In this document: positions 44,160-52,319 of the stretch, piece by piece
Numbering within the stretch: position 1 is the first letter of the stretch
Layout of the letters: each line of letters opens with the position of its first letter
Assembly: GCA_020638495.1 (NCBI GenBank)
Contig: JACKIN010000004.1
Location: 124,001 to 188,000, forward strand
DNA: 64,000 bases
DNA from: Geminicoccaceae bacterium
GTDB taxonomy: Bacteria > Pseudomonadota > Alphaproteobacteria > Geminicoccales > Geminicoccaceae
Direction of reading: 5' to 3'
Notes under the pieces: generated by a model
Databases searched by the model: none
Seen by the model: the letters and a program-made list of their open reading frames with translations, nothing else
What the model was told of the DNA's origin: nothing
Translations under genes and position numbers: made by a program

Positions 44160-44873
44160 TCAGTCGATCGCAAGCTGGAAGCGGTAGGGCGAGCTCGCCC
44201 CGCCCGCGATGATCTCGTGCGTGCTGCCGGCGGCAAGCGTCACGGGCTCGAGGCCGACCCGCTGGCCATCGACCAGGGTGCCGAGGCGACTGCCCGGGTC
44301 GACCACCCGGATGATGTCGCCCTCGCGCAGGATGGTGAAGTGTCGACGCGACAGGCGATAGGGGGGGCTCTCGGCGATGACCAGGCGGGCCTGTGCGTCG
44401 CTCGCCGCGTCCTCTTTCCCGTCGCTGCCCTCGCGGCCGACGCTGAACGGGAAGCTGGTGAGGCAGAGCCCCTCCTCCGGCAGCAGGCCGGCGCTGAGGG
44501 TGGAGGCGGGCAGGAGGCGGACCAGCGCCTCGGCGCGCGGCTCGGCTGCGGCCCTGGCGGCCCGCATCCGCTCCATGAACAGGTGGCCGGACAGCATCTC
44601 GACGCGGGTCGGGCGGGTCGTGCGAAAGGTGAAGCGCCGCGGGCGCTCGGCCAGGACGTCCTTGTCGCCGACATAGGCGCCATTGCCGTGCTTGCCGATG
44701 CGCACGAGGCCGTTGACCTGCTCCGCCAGCACCTCGACCTCGCCATCGATGATCAAGGCGACGGCGTCGCTCGGGTCGCCGGCCCAGAAGATGACGGTCC
44801 CGGCCGCGAGCTGCTTCTCGATGAACGGTCGGACCTCGTCGGATCTGTGCAAAAGTCGGGGACGCCAGCCCAT
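44160..44873 (-). CDS. Cyclic-nucleotide-binding and FHA domain fusion protein
   Basis: A 237-residue cytosolic protein. The N-terminal part (about 15-100: FIEKQLAAGTVIFWAGDPSDAVALIIDGEVEVLAEQ) is a cNMP-binding-like beta-roll without a DNA-binding domain. The C-terminal part (about 135-235) is an FHA domain: FSVGREGSDG, YRLSRRHFTILREGDIIRVVDPGSRLGTLVDGQRV, with the Ser-x-x-His and the G-[TS]-x-x-[ND]-G loop that read phosphothreonine. It suggests a link between a nucleotide signal and Ser/Thr phosphorylation, but no kinase is in the window. The start at 44873 has AAGGCGAG upstream. Confidence 0.85.
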   Translation of the reverse strand: MGWRPRLLHRSDEVRPFIEKQLAAGTVIFWAGDPSDAVALIIDGEVEVLAEQVNGLVRIGKHGNGAYVGDKDVLAERPRRFTFRTTRPTRVEMLSGHLFMERMRAARAAAEPRAEALVRLLPASTLSAGLLPEEGLCLTSFPFSVGREGSDGKEDAASDAQARLVIAESPPYRLSRRHFTILREGDIIRVVDPGSRLGTLVDGQRVGLEPVTLAAGSTHEIIAGGASSPYRFQLAID

Positions 44874-44948
44874 TGTCTCGCCTTCTTCGCCCTTTCCGTT
44901 TCTCGGTCCGCCCTCGTGACAGCGCCAGTCGCGCCTGAAAATGTCGGG

Positions 44949-44969
44949 CAACTGACAGTTGACGTCAAC
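44949..44969. promoter_or_regulatory. Two interlocked perfect palindromes (operator)
   Basis: CAACTG-A-CAGTTG (44949-44961) and GTTGAC-GTCAAC (44958-44969) share four bases. Read on the minus strand, TTGACG could be a -35 hexamer and GACATT, 17 bases on, a weak -10, so a regulator bound here would control the cNMP-FHA/SYLF operon starting at 44873. Confidence 0.6.
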
Positions 44970-45204
44970 CGGAAAGGCCGCTCGCCGGGTGCGCGTCGGG
45001 GGAGACTGTGGCGCAAGGGCCAAGGCCCGCCCGCCACGGCCTGCGGCGGCGTCCGGGCGGGCCGGCGCCAACTCCGTTCGACTCGCGTGTCGCGCGAATC
45101 CGCCATCACCTTTCGCATCGAAAGACCGTCTTGCCGAAGACGAAGGCCGACAGGCATCAGGACGAGCATGGTCGCGGATGGACAGGAAAGCCCGGGCGCC
45201 GGCG

Positions 45205-45239
45205 CCAAAGAAGAGCGGCCCCGGGCGAACCCGGGGCCG
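45205..45239 (-). terminator. Rho-independent terminator after nrdJ
   Basis: A perfect 10-bp stem CGGCCCCGGG/CCCGGGGCCG (45216-45225 and 45230-45239) with loop CGAA, followed on the minus strand by the T-rich CTCTTCTTTGG. It lies about 60 bp past the nrdJ stop. Confidence 0.75.
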
Positions 45240-45298
45240 TAGTTGAGGAGAATACAAGGAAAGAGACGTCCCGCTGCCCACGGGTACGCCATGCGGAC

Positions 45299-48200
45299 CT
45301 AGCTGCAGCCAGTCGTGCTGCCGCAGGTGTCGCATTTCAGGCAGGTGCCGTTGCGCACCAGCGTGAAGTTGCCGCAAGCCGAGCAGGGGTCGCCCTCGTA
45401 GCCCTGAAGGCGGGCGATTTCCGCCTGCTGGCGGCGGCTGTCTCGTGAAAGTGTGGTTAATCCCGCGGCGGCGCTGCCCCCGGCCTGGCGCGAGCCGCCG
45501 CCCGATGCCGCGGGCTCCATCACCGCACCGCCGCCGGCGAGCAGGCGGAGATTGCCGCGCACGAAGCCGGCGGACGCGATCTGCGCCACGTTCTCGCCCA
45601 TGTCGCCCTCCTTGGTGCCGGCGCCGATGGCGTCGTGGCGCAATTCGGCCGGATCGACATTGGCGAGGTCGGTGCGCTCCAGATAGGAGATGGCCAGCTC
45701 GCGGAAGATGTAGTCGAGCACCGAGGTCGCCATCTTGATCGTGTCGTTGCCCTGGACGACGCCGGAGGGATCGAAGCGGGTGAACGAGAAGGCCTCGACG
45801 AACTCCTCGAGCGGCACGCCGTATTGCAGGCCGATCGAGACCGAGATGGCGAAGCTGTTCATCAGCGAGCGGAAGGCGGCACCTTCCTTGTGCATGTCGA
45901 CGAAGATCTCGCCGAGCGCCCCGTCCGCGTACTCGCCGGTCCGCAAGTAGAGCTTGTGGCCGCCGACGATGGCCTTCTGCGTGTAGCCCTTGCGCCTGGA
46001 CGGCAGCTTCCTGCGGCCGTTGACGAAGCGCTCGACCACCCGCTCCGTCACCTCGACGATGCGCTCGACCTGCGAGCGCGCGGCCGAGTCGTCCTCGGCC
46101 TCGTCCTCGATGACGTCGGCCAGCATCGAGGAGAGCGGCTGGCTCAGCTTGGAGCCGTCGCGGTAGAGGGCGAGCGCCTTCACGCCGAGCCGCCAGCCCT
46201 CGAGATAGGCCTCGCGGCAATCCTCGACCGTGGCCCGGGCCGGCATGTTGATGGTCTTGGAGATCGCCCCCGAGATGAAGGGCTGGGCCGCCGCCATCAT
46301 GCGGATGTGGCTCGAGGCCGAGAGATAGCGCCTGCCGATCCGCCCGCAGGGATTGGCGCAGTCGAAGACCGCCAGATGCTCGGGCCGCAGCTCCGGCGCG
46401 CCCTCGATCGTCATGGTGCCGCAGCAGAAGGCGTTGGCCTGCTCGATCGCGTCCCGGCTGAAGCCGAGCGACTGCAGCATGTCGAAGCGCACGTCGCCGA
46501 GCTGCTCGTCGGTGAAGCCGAGCACGTCCCGGCAGAAGGCGTCGCCGAGCGAGAAGCGGTTGAAGGCGTAGCGGATGTCGAAGGTGGTCGGCAGGCCCGC
46601 CTCGAGCTTCTTCAGCACCTCGTCGGTGAAGCCCTTGGCGCGCAGTGCCGCGTGGTCGATGCCGGGGCTGTGCTGCAGCGTGCCGTGGCCCACGGCGTAG
46701 CGGGTGATCGCCTCGACCTGCGCTTTGCTGTAGCCGAGCGTGGCCAGCGCCTGCGGCACCATGCGGTTGATGATCTTGAAGAACCCGCCGCCCGCCAGCT
46801 TCTTGAACTTGACGAGCGCGAAGTCAGGCTCGATGCCGGTGGTGTCGCAGTCCATGACGAGGCCGATCGTGCCCGTGGGGGCGATCACCGAGACCTGGGC
46901 GTTGCGGACGCCATGCTGCTCGGCCATGGCGACGGCCTCGTCCCAGGCCCGGCGCGCGGCCAGGGCCAGAGGCTCGGACGGGCAGTGGCCGGCGTCGAGC
47001 GGGACGGGCAGGGTGGCCAGGTCCTCGTAGCCTCGGGCCTCGCCGTGCGCGGCGCGGCGATGGTTCCTGAGCACGCGCAGCGTCGACTCGCGGTTCGGCG
47101 CGTAGCCCGGGAAGGCGCCGAGCTCGGCCGCCAGCTCCGCCGAGACGCGATAGGCCACACCGGTCATGAGCGCGGTGATGGCGCCGCAATAGGCGCGCCC
47201 CTCGTCGCTGTCATAGGGAATGCCGGACGCCATCAGGAGCCCGCCGAGATTGGCGTAGCCGAGGCCGAGCGTGCGGAAACGGTAGCTCAGCTCGGCGATC
47301 TGGGCCGCCGGGAACTGGGCCATCATCACCGAGATCTCGAGCACCAGCGTCCAGAGCCGGACCGCATGCTCGAAATCGTCGACGAGGAAGCTGCCATCGG
47401 CTGCCCTGAACTGCATCAGGTTCAACGACGCGAGGTTGCAGGCCGTGTCGTCGAGGAACATGTACTCGGAGCACGGGTTCGATGCATTGATGCGGCCGTC
47501 GGCCGGGCAGGTGTGCCAGTCGTTGATGGTGGTGTCGTACTGCACGCCGGGGTCGGCGCTGGCCCAGGCGGCGAAGCAGAGCTTGTCCCAGAGCGCCTTG
47601 GCGCGGACCGTCTTCGCCACCTTGCCCGAGATGCGCGCGGTGAGCGGCCATTCGCGGTCCTGCTGCACCGCCTGGTAGAAGGCGTCGCTGATCCGGACCG
47701 AGTTGTTCGAGTTCTGCCCGGCCACGGTCAGATAGGCCTGGCTGTCCCAGTCGGCGTCGTAGACCGGCACCTCGACCGCGGTATAGCCCTGCGCGGCCAA
47801 AAGAATGGCCTGCTGGATCGAGCCCTCGGGCAGGAGCGCCCGGCGCGCATCGCGGATGGCGCGCTTGAGGAACGGGTTGGCGAGCGGGTCGCAGCGCTTG
47901 TCCTGCGGCACGTCGGCCGCACCGTGGCAGGCCTCCATGATCGCGTTGGCATGGCGCTGCAGCAGCCGCGAGCCCGCGACCAGGGCCGCCACCTTCTGCT
48001 CCTCGATGACCTTCCAGTCGATGAAGGCCTCGATGTCCGGATGGTCGACATCGACGATCACCATCTTCGCCGCCCGGCGCGTGGTGCCGCCCGACTTGAT
48101 CGCCCCGGCCGCCCGGTCGCCGATCTTGAGGAAGCTCATCAGGCCGGAGGAGCGGCCGCCGCCCGAGAGCCGCTCGCCCTCGCCGCGCAGGTTCGAGAAA

Positions 48201-48901
48201 TTGGTGCCGGTGCCGGAGCCGTACTTGAAGAGCCTGGCCTCGCGCACCCAGAGATCCATGATCCCGCCCTCGTTGACGAGGTCGTCCTGGATCGACTGGA
48301 TGAAGCAGGCATGCGGCTGCGGCCGCTCATAGGCCGAGGTCGAGGCGTGCACCTTGCCGGTCGTCTCGTCGACATAGAAGTGCCCCTGCGCCGGGCCGTC
48401 GATGCCATAGGCCCAGTGCAGGCCGGTGTTGAACCACTGCGGCGAGTTGGGGGCCGCGTACTGGCGCGCCAGCATGCAGCGCAGCTCGTCGTAGAAGCCC
48501 CTGGCATCCGCCTCGGTCGAGAAGTAGCGCCCCTTCCAGCCCCAATATGTCCAGGCCCCGGCCAGCCGGTCGAAGACCTGCTTGGCGCTGGTCTCGCCGG
48601 TGGTGCGCTCGGCCTCGGGCAGGGCGGCCAGCGCCGCCTCGTCGGGCACCCGGCGGCAGAGCCAGGCCGGGACACCCTTCTCCCTGACCGGCTTCAGCCG
48701 CGCCGGGACGCCGGCCTTCCTGAAATACTTCTGCGCCAGCACGTCGACGGCGACCTGCGACCAGCCGGCCGGCACCTCGAGCTCCGTCGCCGCGAACACC
48801 ACCGACCCGTCCGGGTTGCGGATCTCGCTCGAAGCGGAACGGAACGCGATCGCCGCGTAGGGCGATGCTCCGGCTTTGGTAAAGGCCCGCTCGATCTTCA
48901 T
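45299..48901 (-). CDS. nrdJ: Vitamin B12-dependent ribonucleotide reductase (class II)
   Basis: NrdJ reduces ribonucleotides using adenosylcobalamin. The 1200-residue protein matches the large alphaproteobacterial form: substrate-binding N-terminal APNSPQWFNTGLHWAYG, FKYGSGTGTNFSNLR, active site NASNPCSEYMFLDDTACNLASLNL (radical Cys with Asn and Glu), and NAQVSVIAPTGTIGLVMDCDTTGIEPDFAL. The C-terminus has a zinc-type cluster CSACG...CLKCDTCGSTTGCS. ATG 48901 is preferred; GTG 48907 is also possible, both after GAGGAG. No cobalamin riboswitch is evident upstream, but a NrdR box pair is found about 290-330 bp away. Confidence 0.96.
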   Translation of the reverse strand: MKIERAFTKAGASPYAAIAFRSASSEIRNPDGSVVFAATELEVPAGWSQVAVDVLAQKYFRKAGVPARLKPVREKGVPAWLCRRVPDEAALAALPEAERTTGETSAKQVFDRLAGAWTYWGWKGRYFSTEADARGFYDELRCMLARQYAAPNSPQWFNTGLHWAYGIDGPAQGHFYVDETTGKVHASTSAYERPQPHACFIQSIQDDLVNEGGIMDLWVREARLFKYGSGTGTNFSNLRGEGERLSGGGRSSGLMSFLKIGDRAAGAIKSGGTTRRAAKMVIVDVDHPDIEAFIDWKVIEEQKVAALVAGSRLLQRHANAIMEACHGAADVPQDKRCDPLANPFLKRAIRDARRALLPEGSIQQAILLAAQGYTAVEVPVYDADWDSQAYLTVAGQNSNNSVRISDAFYQAVQQDREWPLTARISGKVAKTVRAKALWDKLCFAAWASADPGVQYDTTINDWHTCPADGRINASNPCSEYMFLDDTACNLASLNLMQFRAADGSFLVDDFEHAVRLWTLVLEISVMMAQFPAAQIAELSYRFRTLGLGYANLGGLLMASGIPYDSDEGRAYCGAITALMTGVAYRVSAELAAELGAFPGYAPNRESTLRVLRNHRRAAHGEARGYEDLATLPVPLDAGHCPSEPLALAARRAWDEAVAMAEQHGVRNAQVSVIAPTGTIGLVMDCDTTGIEPDFALVKFKKLAGGGFFKIINRMVPQALATLGYSKAQVEAITRYAVGHGTLQHSPGIDHAALRAKGFTDEVLKKLEAGLPTTFDIRYAFNRFSLGDAFCRDVLGFTDEQLGDVRFDMLQSLGFSRDAIEQANAFCCGTMTIEGAPELRPEHLAVFDCANPCGRIGRRYLSASSHIRMMAAAQPFISGAISKTINMPARATVEDCREAYLEGWRLGVKALALYRDGSKLSQPLSSMLADVIEDEAEDDSAARSQVERIVEVTERVVERFVNGRRKLPSRRKGYTQKAIVGGHKLYLRTGEYADGALGEIFVDMHKEGAAFRSLMNSFAISVSIGLQYGVPLEEFVEAFSFTRFDPSGVVQGNDTIKMATSVLDYIFRELAISYLERTDLANVDPAELRHDAIGAGTKEGDMGENVAQIASAGFVRGNLRLLAGGGAVMEPAASGGGSRQAGGSAAAGLTTLSRDSRRQQAEIARLQGYEGDPCSACGNFTLVRNGTCLKCDTCGSTTGCS

Positions 48902-49187
48902 CGACACCGATCTCCTCGTCGCTGCGAGACTAGGATGTTCTCGTCTCGTTCGTCAAACCCGCTTGCAGCCGCCCGCCGTCCGCGCGAAGGCTCGTCGATC
49001 AGCGCCGATTGATCTCAGGATCATTCAACGCTCAGTTTAGAGCCACCCGCGCCGGAGCACAACAGAAAGCCTCGGCGGGGGCGGCTAGGACCCACGAAAA
49101 TCTCGCCGCTCCGCCGTGCCCACGCCTGCAACTCGCCGCCCCGGCCATTGCCTGCCGCTCTCGAGCGGCGGCCAGCACAGCCTAGCC

Positions 49188-49234
49188 TGACCAGATATAC
49201 GAATTCGCCGGTGCGCCACAACAAGATATTGTGT
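49188..49234 (-). promoter_or_regulatory. NrdR box pair upstream of nrdJ
   Basis: The 16-mer at 49219-49234 (minus strand ACACAATATCTTGTTG) matches the NrdR consensus form ACACAATATATTGTGT at 13 of 16 positions. A weaker partner at 49188-49203 shares the CMAGATAT core. The starts are 31 bp apart with a 15-bp gap, the spacing typical of NrdR pairs. A possible -10 TATATC lies over the weaker box on the minus strand. Confidence 0.65.
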
Positions 49235-49420
49235 TCTTCGCGCCCTTTCCACCCGGGCCGCCCCTGGTGTTGCCGCCCTGCCATCGCCGGACCGGCGCGG
49301 GCCACGGGCAGGAACTCGCTTTTCCCGCGAGAGGGGGGTCAGCGCCCCGCTGACTGCGGGGCGGGCTCAATGCCACTCAGCGAGCGCGCCGGCGCCACCG
49401 GAAAACGCCTTGCAGGAACC

Positions 49421-49613
49421 TGTGGACAAGTCCGAAAGAGCCGGCCGTGCGCGTTCCCGGTTCGTTCGATTGATGCCCGATGAGCCTGCTGAGTGTCGCT
49501 CAATCCGCCTGTCGCTCCCCTCTTATCCACAGCTTGTGCTTGTCCCGGCTTGTCCACAGGGGGCAATGATCCACAAGGCATCCTGGTCGGGATTCTTCCA
49601 CAGGCTGTCCACC
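49421..49613. promoter_or_regulatory. Cluster of DnaA boxes
   Basis: Boxes relative to TTATCCACA: 49421-49429 (minus, TTGTCCACA), 49523-49531 (plus, perfect), 49550-49558 (plus, TTGTCCACA), 49567-49575 (plus, TGATCCACA), with weaker TCTTCCACA (49594-49602) and CTGTCCACC (49605-49613). Four sites with at most one mismatch in 155 bp is far above chance in GC-rich DNA. It may be an origin or a DnaA-controlled promoter region. Confidence 0.75.
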
Positions 49614-49770
49614 GCGCGGCCGTCACGGTCGGGACCGTCGGCGCCGTGCGTCGCTTCGCGGCTGGACGGCCGGGGCGATGCTGCGCATAAGGAGGGCGCC
49701 CGGGGGCGGCGGCCGGCAGTGCCGCGCCCGCCTTCCCCGATCGACCATCCCAGGCGCGGAGACCCTGCTC

Positions 49771-50157
49771 GTGTCCTTCCTCAAGTGGCTCACCGACAAC
49801 CGGCTCGGCACCCACCTCTTCACGCGGTGGCGGGGCGAGCGGGTCGGCGAGGACGCGCTCGGCAATGTCTACTACCGGCGGCCCGGGGCGGCGGACTGGC
49901 GGGACGAGGGCCGCTGGGTGGTCTATGCCGGGGACGGCGAGCTCGAGGCGAGCTCCGTGCCGGCCGGCTGGAACGCCTGGCTGCACAAGAACCGCGAGAA
50001 GGCACCGAGCGAGCTGCCGCTGGCGGAGCGCTTCTGGGAGAAGCCGCACGCCGCCAACCCGTCGGGCACGGTCGGGGCCTACCTGCCGCCCGGCCACGAG
50101 AAGCGCGGCGGGCAGCGCGACCATGCGACCGGCGACTACGAGGCCTGGCGGCCCTGA
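49771..50157 (+). CDS. NADH:ubiquinone oxidoreductase accessory subunit, NDUFA12 family
   Basis: A 128-residue protein of the NDUFA12/B17.2 family, an alphaproteobacterial and mitochondrial complex I accessory subunit. Landmarks are LGTHLFTRWRGERVGEDALGNVYYRRP, RWVVYAGDGELEASSVPAGWNAWLH and the C-terminal YEAWRP. The GTG at 49771 fits the family N-terminus (SFLKWL) and has GGAGA upstream. It is flanked on both sides by DnaA boxes; the rest of complex I is not in the window. Confidence 0.93.
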   Translation: MSFLKWLTDNRLGTHLFTRWRGERVGEDALGNVYYRRPGAADWRDEGRWVVYAGDGELEASSVPAGWNAWLHKNREKAPSELPLAERFWEKPHAANPSGTVGAYLPPGHEKRGGQRDHATGDYEAWRP

Positions 50158-50229
50158 CCGGGCGGCCCCGGGCGACGGGCTGAGCCTCGACTCAAGCGCC
50201 TCAGTCGACCCTCAGCCCGGCTGATTCCT

Positions 50230-50279
50230 TGTGGATAAGTCCGCGGAAAAGGCGGGGTTTCACCCTTTCTTCATCCACA
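50230..50279. promoter_or_regulatory. Two further DnaA boxes
   Basis: A perfect box on the minus strand at 50230-50238 (TGTGGATAA on plus) and TCATCCACA at 50271-50279 on plus lie in the 161-bp gap before the GGDEF gene, about 650 bp from the main group. Confidence 0.7.
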
Positions 50280-50318
50280 TCTGACAGTGTCGTCCGATCC
50301 GTGCAGCATGGAGAGCGG

Positions 50319-51491
50319 ATGGCGGTGGACGCGCGGCGAACCGAGACGGCCGGCGGATTGGGCTTCCTGCGGCAGCTCTTCGCCGAGCGCCCGGCAGCAC
50401 CGGCAACGCTCGACGATCCGCTCGGCGACGCGACGCTGCTGGCGCTCCGCCGGCACGGCATCCGGCCGACGCCGGAATCGTTCACGCTCTGGTACCGGCA
50501 TCTGGCGGGCGAGCGGCCGGATCTGTCCCGCCGCCTGAAGGAGCTGGAGGCGCGCGGCGAGCCCTTCGACGCGGGCCTGATCGGCGTGCTCCACGAGCGC
50601 TATTTCGGCGCCGACCAGGCGGCCCTCCTGGTCGCCGAGGCGAGTCGCAACGCGCTGCGGCTGCTGGCGCGGCTGGAGTCGGATCTCGCCGGTGCCGAAG
50701 CCGATGCCGCGGCCCGGGCGGAGCGCGTCGGCCGGCTCGGCAGGAAGCTGGAGGGGGCGCCGGGCGAAGCGAAGGATGGGGCCGCAAGCGCGGCCTCGGC
50801 CGAGGTGCATGCCCGCTACGGGGAGATCCGCGCGCGCGTCGCCGAGCTCGCCCGCGAGACCGAGGGCATGCGCGTGGCCGCCGGCCGGCTGCAGCGCCGG
50901 GTGGTCGAGGGCGCCGCCGAGATCACCCAGCTCCGCGCGGCGCTCGGGGCGAGCGAGGGCGCCGACGAGGTCGATCCGGTGAGCGGTGTCGCCAGGCAGC
51001 GGCGGCTCGAGCGCGCGCTCGAGCGCGCCGTCGCCGCGGCCGAAGCGGCCGACCGGCCGCTCGTCTACATGATCGTCGACCTCGACCGGTTCGCCGCCTT
51101 CAACGAGGCGTGCGGCCGCCGGCTCGGCGACCTCATGCTCAGGGCCGTGGCGCGGCGCATCGGCCTCGCCTTGAAGCGGCAGGACACGATCGGCCGACTC
51201 GACGGTGCCGCCTTCGGCGTCGTCCTCGTCGACACCGGGCTCGACGACGCCACCGCCCTGGCCGAGCGCCTCTGTCGCGACATCGCCGACCTGACGCTCG
51301 AGAGCGGCGAGACGGGCGCCGCGATCCCGGCCGTCACCGTCGCCATCGGCGTCGCCCTCTCGCATCCGGGCGAGCCCCTGCAGCGCCTCGTCGGCCGCGC
51401 CGACCGGGCCCGCCGCCAGGCCCGCGACGCCGGCGGCAACCGCGCTCTTTCCGAACGCTCGATCGCCGTGGTCGGCCGCCCCAAGGCCTGA
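50319..51491 (+). CDS. Degenerate GGDEF-domain protein
   Basis: A 390-residue cytosolic protein. The N-terminal half is helical (DATLLALRRHGIRPTPESFTLWYRHLAGERPDL, a region seen before some alphaproteobacterial GGDEF domains, then coiled coil about 140-220). The C-terminal GGDEF-like domain begins DPVSGVARQRRLERAL (cyclase DPLTGLxNRR) and keeps YMIVDLDRFAAFNEACGRRLGDLMLRAVARRI, but the signature is GRLDGAAF instead of GRxGGDEF. Cyclase activity is therefore unlikely; it may bind GTP or act as a regulatory partner. The ATG at 50319 has GGAG five bases upstream. Confidence 0.85.
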   Translation: MAVDARRTETAGGLGFLRQLFAERPAAPATLDDPLGDATLLALRRHGIRPTPESFTLWYRHLAGERPDLSRRLKELEARGEPFDAGLIGVLHERYFGADQAALLVAEASRNALRLLARLESDLAGAEADAAARAERVGRLGRKLEGAPGEAKDGAASAASAEVHARYGEIRARVAELARETEGMRVAAGRLQRRVVEGAAEITQLRAALGASEGADEVDPVSGVARQRRLERALERAVAAAEAADRPLVYMIVDLDRFAAFNEACGRRLGDLMLRAVARRIGLALKRQDTIGRLDGAAFGVVLVDTGLDDATALAERLCRDIADLTLESGETGAAIPAVTVAIGVALSHPGEPLQRLVGRADRARRQARDAGGNRALSERSIAVVGRPKA

Positions 51492-51530
51492 CGGGACGCT
51501 CGCTGCGCCACATCGAAAGATGCGCGCCAC

Positions 51531-52319
51531 TCACCCCGGATTCTTGCGTGCCGCCACGACATAGTGGGTGATGGCGAAAAAGAAGCGCCCCTCTTCGGCC
51601 ATTCGCTGCTGCTCGGCGATCCATGCCCCGACGTCCCGCGGCTCGGCGAGGTCGTTCTCTCCAACATATGCGCCGATCAGGTGGGTCATCAGGCGCGCCA
51701 GGCCATCGGCCCGAAAGATGTTGTCCTGGCAGAGCTCCGGCACGATCGCCTCGACCTCGAAGCCGGCCGCCCGGAGCAAAGGCGGCAGCAAGGCCGGGAC
51801 ACGGCGTTCGACCAGATGCCGGTCCCAGAGGCGCAGCATGCGGCCCATGCGGTCCGGATCATCGGCGTGCCAGACGTGGCTGTCCCCCAGTTTGGAGGTC
51901 TTCGGGCATCCGCCGATGACCAGCCGCCCGCCCGGCCGCAAGACGCGGTGGGTCTCGCCAATGCCGCGCCAATGTCGTCGACTTACTCGCTGGCCTGAAC
52001 CGCGCCGTCGACACTGCCGTCGTCGAGTGGCAGGACCTCCGCAGACCCTCGACCACCTTCACATGGGAGCACGCGGCGCAGCGCCTTCGCAGGCCGCGCG
52101 CATCTCCGCGCTCGGATCGATGGCGGTGATGCAGCCGGTCTCGCCGACCGCGCGGGCGAGGTCGCGGGTCAGCAGGCCGGTGCCGCAGCCGATGTCGGCG
52201 ATCCGCTCGCCGGGCGCCGGCGCCAGGGCGGCGAGGTTCGCGAGGCGCCTGCGCGCGACATCCGAGCCCAGATAGCCGTCATCGAGAAGTCGCGCGGTTG
52301 CGGCGTCGAACTGCAGCAT
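51531..52319 (-). pseudogene. Frameshifted SAM-dependent methyltransferase
   Basis: Two well-conserved ends lie in one frame. The 5' part from ATG 52319 reads LQFDAATARLLDDGYLGSDVARRR and IADIGCGTGLLTRDLARAVG (SAM motif I). The 3' part reads THRVLRPGGRLVIGG, WDRHLVERRVPALLPPLLRAAGFEVEAIVPE, ending at 51531. Between them (about 51975-52075) the matching residues GSAEVLPLDDGSVDGAVQASE then VDDIGAALA lie in another frame, with an in-frame TAA in the middle. So two compensating indels and a stop break it, and some residues of the motif IV region are lost. The family resembles UbiE/ArsM-like class I enzymes. Confidence 0.82.

Larger units (their letters stand above)
44874..45298. other. Intergenic region with palindromes and terminator
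   Basis: No supported gene in 425 bases between nrdJ and the cNMP-FHA gene. It contains the interlocked palindromes at 44949-44969 and the nrdJ terminator at 45205-45239. Short ORFs here lack ribosome sites and family resemblance. Confidence 0.65.
48902..49770. other. Long intergenic region with NrdR and DnaA boxes
   Basis: An 869-base gap, the longest clean gap in the window, between divergent nrdJ and NDUFA12. No ORF here shows family resemblance. Its left-middle part holds the NrdR-like pair and its right part a cluster of DnaA boxes. Confidence 0.8.

Noticed and set aside
45635..49012. A very long plus-strand open frame (about 1125 codons) opposite nrdJ
   Set aside because: It is antisense to a gene with clear class II reductase motifs; long antisense frames arise from third-position GC bias and the product has repetitive, unfamiliar composition.
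48902..49420. Cobalamin riboswitch for nrdJ
   Set aside because: I found no B12-box-like sequence on the minus strand in the leader; NrdR-type boxes explain regulation better.
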